A stretch of 12,893 bases of DNA from Planctomycetaceae bacterium (GTDB lineage: Bacteria > Planctomycetota > UBA1135 > GCA-002686595), in NCBI GenBank assembly GCA_013360535.1, contig JABWBL010000046.1, forward strand, positions 1-12,893, read 5' to 3'. A model generated the notes under the pieces. It had not been told where the DNA came from and searched no databases. It saw only the letters and a list, made by a program, of their open reading frames with translations. This document shows, piece by piece, positions 7,284-12,893 of this stretch. Each line of letters starts with the position of its first letter. Positions within the stretch are counted from its first letter, which is position 1. A program made the translations under genes and the position numbers.

Positions 7284-8720
7284 TCAGCGCGGACGCCGCG
7301 CCAGCGTGTAGTAGGCCTTTTCGTGGAGGATCGGCTCGCCGTCCACGCCCACGAGTTTCGCGCGCAATTCGTGCACGTACCCCTCGCGCAGCGGCTCGAC
7401 CACGAGCCGCGCGCGCAGGCCGTCGTCCGAAAGCTCGACGCCCTTCACCTCGCACTTCGCCGTGTCGGTCTCGTCGCTGCCGTAGGTCTCGTGCAGCAGG
7501 TACGTGTAACTCGAGAGCTCGTACGAGCTCGCTTCGCTCGCCACCTTGCGCTCCGCGGGCCGCGTGAACTCCAGCTCGAAGCCATCGGGCCGCGCACGCA
7601 TCTCGCGGATCTCGAACGGCACCTTGCCGGTCCACACGAGCCGCTGCAAACCCATCGTCTGCCCGCCGAGGCTCCCCCACCCACGATCGGTCTCGCCGCA
7701 CAGGAGCTGCCCGTCGCGATCCCACGCGACGCGGATGATGCCGCACTGGAATCCGACGCGCAGCGGATAACACGCGCCCTGCCAGCGCCCGCCGACCTTC
7801 TCGAGCGACACGCGCATCACCGACGACTGGTACTGGTCGCACACGAGCATCTGCCCGCCGAAGGGCCCGAAGCGCCCGCCCGTTTCGTCCCACACGAAGC
7901 CCGCGGGCGAGCGCCCCATCTTGTCGTAAGGGAACCACACCGCCGGCAGCTTGAAGCTCGGCATCACGCCCTGCACGTCGGGCATCTTCATGCCATCCGG
8001 CGGCGCCGCAGGCTTCGTGAACTTCCACAGCGGATCCTCGCAGGCGAACGTGCCCCACGGGTGTCCGTGGAAGTCGCCGGGTTCGAGGTGCGCGAGCTTG
8101 CTGGCGCCGCACCACTCGCCCTGGTTGTCGGTGTAGAAGAGGTCGCCCCACGGGCTGAAGCCGACACCGGCCGGCGAGCGCAGGCCGCAGGCCATCGGCG
8201 TCATCACGCCATCGGGGCTGATTTTCAGCGCAAAGCCGCGCCATTTCGCGCGACCGTAAGGCTCGTCACCAAAGGGCTTGTTGGTCGTGATCCAGAAGTT
8301 GCCATCGCGATCGATGGCGGGCCCGAAGTTGTACTCGTGGTAGTTGCCGGAGATCGGCCACGCGTCGCAGATCGTCTCGAACTCGTCGGCGCGGCCGTCG
8401 CCGTCGGAGTCGCGCATGCGCGAGAGCTCGCCGCGCTGGATCACGTGGATCCAGCCGTCGCGCTCCGCGAGGCCGAGCGGCTCGTGCAAGCCTTGCGCGA
8501 AACGCACGAACTTCGGCTCCGGCCCGAAAGCGCCCGCGATCGACCAGACCTCGCCGCGCCGCGTGCAAGCGAGCACACGCCCGTCGGCAAGCTGCAGCAA
8601 GCCGCCGACCTCGAGCTCGATGCCTTCGGGGATCTTGCAGGTCTCGATGCGCCAGTAGCGCGCCTCGCGCGAGTCGTCCTGCGCGAACGCGAGCGCCAGC
8701 GCCGCAAGTGTCGTGAGCAT
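7284..8720 (-). CDS. Exported TDNQGEW-type beta-propeller, no accessory domain
   Basis: This encodes 478 residues. The ATG at 8720 overlaps the upstream stop as TGATG, has GGGAGG ten bases upstream and begins a signal peptide (MLTTLAALALAFAQ). It is a clear paralogue of the N-terminal 470 residues of the protein at 2280-4940. Shared landmarks lie in the same order and near-identical positions: DGRVLACTRRGEVW, the acidic loop DSDGDGRAD at 104-112, LRSPAGVGF, TDNQGEW (197-203), FGPFGGQMLVC and TDRGWGS. It lacks the two DUF1080 domains and stops after the beta-rich linker (YYTLARRPR). It has seven or more cysteines, unusual for the family partner, which might form disulphides in the periplasm. 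Coupling to the pentahaem cytochrome suggests a substrate-binding or oxidising partner for that electron-transfer protein (inference). Confidence 0.85.
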   Translation of the reverse strand: MLTTLAALALAFAQDDSREARYWRIETCKIPEGIELEVGGLLQLADGRVLACTRRGEVWSIAGAFGPEPKFVRFAQGLHEPLGLAERDGWIHVIQRGELSRMRDSDGDGRADEFETICDAWPISGNYHEYNFGPAIDRDGNFWITTNKPFGDEPYGRAKWRGFALKISPDGVMTPMACGLRSPAGVGFSPWGDLFYTDNQGEWCGASKLAHLEPGDFHGHPWGTFACEDPLWKFTKPAAPPDGMKMPDVQGVMPSFKLPAVWFPYDKMGRSPAGFVWDETGGRFGPFGGQMLVCDQYQSSVMRVSLEKVGGRWQGACYPLRVGFQCGIIRVAWDRDGQLLCGETDRGWGSLGGQTMGLQRLVWTGKVPFEIREMRARPDGFELEFTRPAERKVASEASSYELSSYTYLLHETYGSDETDTAKCEVKGVELSDDGLRARLVVEPLREGYVHELRAKLVGVDGEPILHEKAYYTLARRPR

Positions 8721-11386
8721 CACGGCTTCACCTCCCAATCGGCGCGCGCGACGAGTTCGACGCCTTCGCGCTGGAATTCGAGTTGTTCCTGCGTCGCGGC
8801 GACCCGCAGCACTGGCGCCGGCCCGCTTGCGGGGCTCCGGACGACCACGCTGCGCACGAGCAGCGCGCCCTCCGCGGTCAGCTTCGGCTGCAGCGTCTCC
8901 TCGACGGTCGCGCCACCGAGCGCGTAACGGAACACGGGCCGCTTCGCCGCGTCGAGCTTCCATCCGAGCGCCTTCGGCGCGAGCTTCGTGTCGCTCTCGA
9001 GCGCACCACCCGCAGGGAATTCGTACGCGTCGTTCGTCGGCGGCCGCTCGAGCCCACCCGCACGCCCGTTCCACGTTCCACCCGCGTTGAAGAAACGCCC
9101 GCGCCACATCCACACGGCGCGCGAGTGCTCAAAATCCCACGCGTAGTGCACTTGTTCCGGCAAGCCGACCATCAGGCCGCGCGGCGTGTGGCCGCGCAGG
9201 AACACCGCGCACAGCTCCGGCTCGCCCGCCAGCACCAGCTCGTACTCACGCTCCGGCACGAGCAGTCCATCGGGCAGCGGCATCGCGACTCCCAGCGACA
9301 GGTACTGCCACAACGCGTCGATCTGGCGCTGGGGATCGCCGTCGAGCACGTCCGCGACCGGACTGCGCAAGCTCATCCCGTTCGCCGTGTCGACGCGTTG
9401 CCACATCTCCGGCATGCGCGTGTTGAGGCCGAGCGACTTCGGATCGCTGAGCAGCTGGCGGAACCACGGCCCGCGCACGCGCTCGCGCACCGTCGCGAGG
9501 TCGACCGCCGGAATGCCGAGCGATTCGACGCCGTTGAAGCGGTGGCACTGGATGCAACCCAGCCCCTTCTTGCCTGCGAGCTTGCGCCCGGCCTCGACAA
9601 GGTCGGGATCGAACGGCGACGTGGCGCTCGCCTCCGGTGCATCGACGCTTGCAAACAGCTTCGGCAGGCTCGCCACGTTCGTCGTGCCATACAGCGGCAT
9701 GCGCGCCGCGACATAGGGCCGCACGCGCGCGCCGTCGAGCAGCACACGCGCCATCCAGTCCTCGTGCAGCTTGCGTCCGACACCTTCGAGCAGCGGCGGC
9801 AGGCGCCCCTCATTGCCGAGATCGGCCTCGACCGTCTCGCGGAAGTAACGCGCGCGCTGCGCATCGGGCCCGCCGACGCCGTCGCGGCGGTGGCACGCGC
9901 GGCAGTCGAGTCGAGCGAGGGTCGCGTCGAGCTCTTCGTTGTCGCTGCGCGGCCGTTCGAGCACGTTCGGGATCGTGAGCCACGAGCGCACGAGCGTGCG
10001 TTCGCGTTCGTCGAGCGCCAACCTCGGCGCCGAGCCTCGGCCATCGTCCGCGAGGCAGCCCGAGCCGATTTTCCCCGCGATTTCCGCGAGTTCCTGCTCC
10101 TTCGGCGCCGCGATGCCGCGCCCTTCGATCGTGTGGCAGGCCGCGCAGCCCAGTTCCGCGAAGCGCTCGCGCCCGCTCGCGACCTTGCGTGCGTCGAGCT
10201 TGAACGCCGCGCCGCCACGCATGCGCGCGCTGCCATGCGACAGGAACCTCTGCGGCAGCGGCTCCTTCTCGCCACCGGGCCGCTTCCAGTGGAGCGAGAG
10301 CTCCTCGCCGCCCGCGTTCTCGTAGAACGCGACGGTGATCTCGTGCGACCCCGCCTCGAGTCGCACCTCGCCCGAACGTTCCTGCGGCGCGTGGTCGCCG
10401 TCGTTGTCGACGACCTTGCGGCCGTCGACATGCAGCACGGATCCATCGTCCGAGCGCGTCCAGAACGTGTAGGTGCCGGTTTCCTCGACGTGGATCTGGC
10501 CCGAGTACTCGAAGCCGAAGTGGTCCGGCCGATGCGGCGGCAGCTCGTCGAGCGACTCGAGCCGGCCCTCGGCGACGACCTTCGCGCCGTCGAAGCCCGG
10601 CGTCGCGTGCTGGAAATTGCCTTCGTAGTAGCGCCAACGCCAGCCCGGCGTCTCGACGAGGCCTTCCTCGCCGATGCGCCCGCGCAAGAGGTACGTCGCG
10701 AGCGCGCGCGCCTCTTCACTCTCGAGCGCGAGCGACGGCATGCGCCCCGAAGGCCGCACCGCGAGCGGAGCCTCGAGGAATTTCGCGAGCGGCTCGACCT
10801 CCGTGTCGAAGGCCGGATTGCCGAGGTCGGCGGAGACCTGCGGCGCGATGCGCTCGTCGGCGGGGAACGACATCAGCGGCCGCGCGAGATCCTCGGCATC
10901 TTCCTGCGGCGCGTGGCACGCGACGCAGCCGACCTCATGGTACAGCCTGCGTCCGAGCTCGAGCTCCGAGAGCTCCGCCTGACGTTCGACCTGCACGAGC
11001 GGACCACCTTGCGCCGCGAGGTAGTGCACGAGCTCGTCGAGTGCGCGCTCGCGCTCCTGCTTGTCGAGCTTCGCGAGCAAATCCGGCATCGCGGTACCCG
11101 GCTTGACCGCGTGTGGATCGTCGAGCCAGCGCCGCAGGCCCTCCGGCGTGCGCCGCGCCCCGATCGTCTCCAGCGACGGCGCCGGCTCCGGCGTCACGCG
11201 CGACGACTCGCTCGCGTGACAGGCCGCACAACGCTGCCGCGCGACGAGGATCTCGGCCTCGAGCGCCTCCTCGCACGTCAGCACGCGCGTCTGCGGCAGC
11301 GGTGCCGAGCTGTCGACGCGCGCGCACGCGCCGAGCAGGGCCATGGCGGCAAGCGACAGGACGTTGGGCTTCGTTTCCGTTCGCAT
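8720..11386 (-). CDS. Pentahaem cytochrome c lipoprotein with an internal PA14 domain
   Basis: This encodes 888 residues from the ATG at 11386. That start gives a lipoprotein signal with lipobox LLGAC (lipidated Cys at 21). Five CxxCH motifs are visible: CAACH 53-57, CVACH 154-158, CAACH 414-418, CRACH 495-499 and CIQCH 611-615. Candidate axial Met residues lie in TAMPDL (100), GRMPSL (216), ARMPLYG (563) and TRMPEM (678). Between haems 2 and 3, residues about 250-385 form a PA14 sandwich: YYEGNF, GTYTFWTRSDDGS, VDNDGDHAPQ, then AFYENAGGEELSLHW. PA14 domains bind carbohydrates in several families. Residues about 700-888 carry TPRGLMVGLPE, RGRF, W..RAGG and LVRSVVV, matching the C-terminal domain of the monohaem cytochrome at 4937-6049. 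The protein probably sits on a membrane surface, binds a glycan and passes electrons along its haems. It is the first gene of the operon, overlapping the propeller gene by one base. Confidence 0.88.
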   Translation of the reverse strand: MRTETKPNVLSLAAMALLGACARVDSSAPLPQTRVLTCEEALEAEILVARQRCAACHASESSRVTPEPAPSLETIGARRTPEGLRRWLDDPHAVKPGTAMPDLLAKLDKQERERALDELVHYLAAQGGPLVQVERQAELSELELGRRLYHEVGCVACHAPQEDAEDLARPLMSFPADERIAPQVSADLGNPAFDTEVEPLAKFLEAPLAVRPSGRMPSLALESEEARALATYLLRGRIGEEGLVETPGWRWRYYEGNFQHATPGFDGAKVVAEGRLESLDELPPHRPDHFGFEYSGQIHVEETGTYTFWTRSDDGSVLHVDGRKVVDNDGDHAPQERSGEVRLEAGSHEITVAFYENAGGEELSLHWKRPGGEKEPLPQRFLSHGSARMRGGAAFKLDARKVASGRERFAELGCAACHTIEGRGIAAPKEQELAEIAGKIGSGCLADDGRGSAPRLALDERERTLVRSWLTIPNVLERPRSDNEELDATLARLDCRACHRRDGVGGPDAQRARYFRETVEADLGNEGRLPPLLEGVGRKLHEDWMARVLLDGARVRPYVAARMPLYGTTNVASLPKLFASVDAPEASATSPFDPDLVEAGRKLAGKKGLGCIQCHRFNGVESLGIPAVDLATVRERVRGPWFRQLLSDPKSLGLNTRMPEMWQRVDTANGMSLRSPVADVLDGDPQRQIDALWQYLSLGVAMPLPDGLLVPEREYELVLAGEPELCAVFLRGHTPRGLMVGLPEQVHYAWDFEHSRAVWMWRGRFFNAGGTWNGRAGGLERPPTNDAYEFPAGGALESDTKLAPKALGWKLDAAKRPVFRYALGGATVEETLQPKLTAEGALLVRSVVVRSPASGPAPVLRVAATQEQLEFQREGVELVARADWEVKP
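8731..8736 (-). promoter_or_regulatory. Ribosome binding site for the propeller start at 8720
   Basis: GGGAGG lies inside the final codons of the pentahaem cytochrome gene, ten bases before the ATG that shares a base with its TGA. This indicates coupled translation. Confidence 0.7.
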
Positions 11387-11398
11387 CGGGGGCGTCGC

Positions 11399-11427
11399 AT
11401 CATCCTCCGCCCCGCGCGATGCGGCAA
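11399..11427 (-). promoter_or_regulatory. Weak sigma70-like promoter candidate for the cytochrome-propeller operon
   Basis: On the minus strand TTGCCG (11422-11427) and GATGAT (11399-11404) are separated by 17 bases; each matches four of six consensus positions. A start soon after would leave a leader of only about ten bases. In GC-rich DNA this could be chance. The 125-base divergent gap 11387-11511 must hold the promoters of both flanking genes; I saw no better candidate, and none for the plus-strand gene. Confidence 0.2.
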
Positions 11428-11511
11428 CGGCGGCACTCTCACGCTCCGAATTGGCCGACTTCAGTCGCGTGGGGCTGGAAACCGATGCTCGCCCGGACCA
11501 CAGTTGCCTCC

Positions 11512-11754
11512 ATGAAACCGATCCTCGCGCTCGTCGCCGCCTGTGTCGCGCCCGCCGGAATCTGGCTCGCGCGCGGAAGTTGTTGAGGCGACTGGAAACG
11601 GACGCTCGGTCTGGGCGTCGGCATCGGGGGCACGGCGCTCGCGCTGCAGCTGACGAGCGAGCTCCGCGCACTGCGGCCCAGCCCGCTGGTGTGGATCGCG
11701 ACCGGCGTCGCGGCCCTCGACGTGCTCGGCGTCCTGTGGCTCTTCTTCGCCTGA
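11512..11754 (+). CDS. Candidate small membrane selenoprotein (Sec at in-frame TGA 11584-11586), Pmp3/YqaE-like N-terminal part
   Basis: Read through one TGA, the frame gives 80 residues ending at TGA 11752-11754. Residues 1-24 are hydrophobic and end WLARGSC; residue 25 is the TGA; the chain continues GDWKRTLGLGVGIGG, a second hydrophobic segment (about 32-46) and a third (about 59-79, ending LGVLWLFFA). After the TGA, 52 of 55 codons end in G or C and the content stays that of a membrane protein, so this is coding sequence and not 3' UTR. A SECIS-like hairpin follows at 11601-11619. The pattern P-x-G-I-x-L-x-R-G-x-C, then an aromatic and a Leu-rich segment resembles the Pmp3/YqaE proteolipid family (PPxxVxLxxGC). 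The match is short and the third segment is extra. Sec next to Cys suggests a redox or metal role (inference). The start is uncertain: an in-frame ATG also lies at 11485, and neither has a good Shine-Dalgarno sequence. Alternatives are a pseudogene or a TGC-to-TGA sequencing error. It diverges from the cytochrome operon and converges on the next gene at 10 bases. Confidence 0.72.
11601..11619 (+). promoter_or_regulatory. Bacterial-type SECIS hairpin with GGUCU loop
   Basis: A 7-bp stem without mismatches (GACGCUC 11601-11607 with GGGCGUC 11613-11619, one U-G pair) closes a 5-base loop GGUCU at 11608-11612. The loop guanines lie 22-23 bases after the last base of the in-frame TGA, within the spacing expected for bacterial SECIS elements. 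GGUCU is also the loop of the E. coli fdhF element, in which the loop G and U are read by SelB. The hairpin lies inside the reading frame, as usual in bacteria. I did not find an extended lower stem. Confidence 0.7.
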
Positions 11755-11764
11755 CACGCGCGCG

Positions 11765-12893
11765 CTACTGCGCCGAGATGGACTGGATCGCGCGGGCGAG
11801 CGCTTCCGGATCGACACGCACGTCGACCCGCTGGTCGGCCCGCGGCGCGATGTCGAGGAACTGCTGCTCCTCGCTCGGCACTTCCGTCGCCATCCAGCGC
11901 TCCTCGGTGCGGTAGGACACCGTCACCACGACGCGCACGCGGCCGCTGTAGATGCCGTCGACCTGCGCGACTCCCGCGGGGTTGAACTCCGCGGAATTCG
12001 CGAGCCACGTGATCATCCCCTCCTGCTTGCCGGTCGGGCGAATCTCGACGGTGAGGAACACCGGCGGCGCCGGAACCTGCGCAGGCGGCGCGAGCACGAA
12101 CGTGAGCTTCGGCGCTTCCTCGAGCGTGACGCTGCGGTCGCTGTCGAGTCGCTCGATGAACACGCCCAGCCGCCCCGGCGCCGTGATCGACACCGACGGC
12201 GGTTCGAGCTCGTAGAGCACGCTCGCGCTGCCCTGCCGGACCTGGATGTACTCGGTGCGATCGCCGGCGGGATCGCGGCGCGTCAGCAGCGCGTACACCT
12301 CGCCCACGTACGGCGTGCCGTCGACCTCGAGGATCGAGAGCTTGACCGTGCGCATGCGCCCCGTGAGGTCGATCGGATCGAGCCGCACGTCCCGCGTGCG
12401 CTCTCCGGACGCCACGAGCACTCCGCCGACGCTCGCGACCTCGTTCCAGCCCTGATCGTCGCGCACGAACACGCGGTAGACGCCGGGCTTGAGCCCGCGG
12501 ATCAGGAACCTGCCGTCGGCGTCGGGCCGCATCGGCTGGGTCTCGTGATCCTCGGGATTTCCTGGGTTTTCCGGCTCCGCGAACACGTAGAAGCGCGACG
12601 CAGGCAGGTTCGCGTCGACCTGCAGCCGTCCCGCGATCTCGCCGCCGGCGACGAGCTCGATCTGCAGGTCGCGCGTGCCGAGCGTGGTGCGGATCGGACG
12701 GCTCTCGAGGTGCGCCTTCTTCGCGACGAGCTCGAGCTCGCGCTCGCGCGTCGACGCGCGCAACGTGAAACGACCGAGCGCATCCGTCAGGCAGGACGCG
12801 TGGTCGAGCGGATGCACGTACTCCTCCGTCCCGCCGGGCTCGACGCCGCGCACCAGCGCCCGCAGGCGCGCTCCGCCGACCGGCTGGCCCTCG
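11765..12893 (-). CDS. Protein with carboxypeptidase-regulatory-like repeats, 5' part outside the window
   Basis: The frame is open to the right edge (first full codon at 12892) and ends at TAG 11765-11767, giving 375 visible C-terminal residues. Successive beta-sandwich repeats of the carboxypeptidase-regulatory-like (CarboxypepD_reg/SpaA-like) type can be seen. The first contains EGQPVGGARLRALV and LTDALGRFTLRAST (1-48). The second contains GGEIAGRLQV, then MRPDADGRFLIRGLKPGVYRVFV (given in two pieces: MRPDADGRFL, IRGLKPGVYRVFV; about 83-143). A third, more diverged one contains VDGTPYVGEVYALLT (about 190-204). The tail (EALARAIQSISAQ) is helical. Such repeats occur in large secreted or surface proteins of planctomycetes, with or without an enzymatic domain; none is visible here. 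A GTG at 12853 could serve as a start, but the domain clearly continues upstream of it, so the gene begins beyond the window. It converges on the selenoprotein gene. Confidence 0.85.
   Translation of the reverse strand, partial: EGQPVGGARLRALVRGVEPGGTEEYVHPLDHASCLTDALGRFTLRASTRERELELVAKKAHLESRPIRTTLGTRDLQIELVAGGEIAGRLQVDANLPASRFYVFAEPENPGNPEDHETQPMRPDADGRFLIRGLKPGVYRVFVRDDQGWNEVASVGGVLVASGERTRDVRLDPIDLTGRMRTVKLSILEVDGTPYVGEVYALLTRRDPAGDRTEYIQVRQGSASVLYELEPPSVSITAPGRLGVFIERLDSDRSVTLEEAPKLTFVLAPPAQVPAPPVFLTVEIRPTGKQEGMITWLANSAEFNPAGVAQVDGIYSGRVRVVVTVSYRTEERWMATEVPSEEQQFLDIAPRADQRVDVRVDPEALARAIQSISAQ

Noticed and set aside
8783..11515. A 910-codon open frame on the plus strand
   Set aside because: It is antisense to the pentahaem cytochrome and propeller genes, which have signal peptides, CxxCH motifs and recognisable domains. 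Its translation is rich in Arg, Ala and Leu without domain logic, as expected from GC-rich codon bias.
11581..11595. Link to the known UGSC-motif selenoprotein family
   Set aside because: Here the order is Gly-Ser-Cys-Sec-Gly, with Sec after Cys and in a membrane protein. The known motif has Sec before Gly-Ser-Cys, and the surrounding sequence does not match.
11587..11754. Frameshift instead of recoding to explain the interrupted small membrane protein
   Set aside because: The same frame is coding-like on both sides of the TGA, so no shift is needed. A single-base error in the TGA remains possible and is listed as an alternative.

Overview
The window reads as high-GC genomic DNA from a member of the Planctomycetota (or a close PVC relative). 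No marker gene is present, so this rests on gene content: secreted or lipid-anchored c-type cytochromes, beta-propellers of the TDNQG(D/E)W type, tandem DUF1080 (3-keto-disaccharide hydrolase) domains, a PA14 domain inside a multihaem cytochrome, a Gfo/Idh/MocA oxidoreductase, carboxypeptidase-regulatory-like repeats, and a secreted protein with a YCTA...C C-terminal domain that I recall from deep-branching planctomycetes. Almost every protein carries an export signal. Coding density is high and no gene-free stretch exceeds about 170 bases. I see no tRNA, rRNA, CRISPR array, insertion sequence or attachment site.

Layout. Bases 3-854 (+) are the 3' part of a Gfo/Idh/MocA-family oxidoreductase. 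It converges on a minus-strand secreted protein gene (939-2108), with a strong hairpin (864-899) between them. A 171-base gap with alternating inverted repeats separates that gene from a block of five minus-strand genes transcribed from about 11386 down to 2280. In order of transcription these are: a pentahaem cytochrome lipoprotein with PA14 (8720-11386); a beta-propeller (7284-8720, start/stop overlap TGATG); a CAP-domain protein (6175-7236); a monohaem cytochrome c (4937-6049); and a beta-propeller fused to two DUF1080 domains (2280-4940, GTGA overlap). The block contains the same unit twice: a cytochrome whose C-terminal domain carries TxRGLxVGxPE...GRF, translationally coupled to a TDNQG(D/E)W propeller. 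It looks like an exported machine for oxidising and cleaving carbohydrate, with electrons passed to haem c; the substrate is unknown.

The most notable element lies divergent to this operon at 11512-11754 (+). A small membrane-protein reading frame is interrupted by one in-frame TGA (11584-11586) directly after a Cys codon. The frame continues for 55 more codons with 52 of 55 third positions G or C and two further hydrophobic segments. Fourteen bases after the TGA a perfect 7-bp hairpin presents the apical loop GGUCU, the loop sequence of the E. coli fdhF SECIS. I read this as an 80-residue selenoprotein with a Cys-Sec pair in a Pmp3/YqaE-like membrane context. Ordinary gene calling would stop it at the TGA or miss it. 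I know of no description of it, though I could not search.

The right edge (11765-12893, minus) is the C-terminal part of a protein made of carboxypeptidase-regulatory-like beta-sandwich repeats. It converges on the selenoprotein gene with only 10 bases between them.
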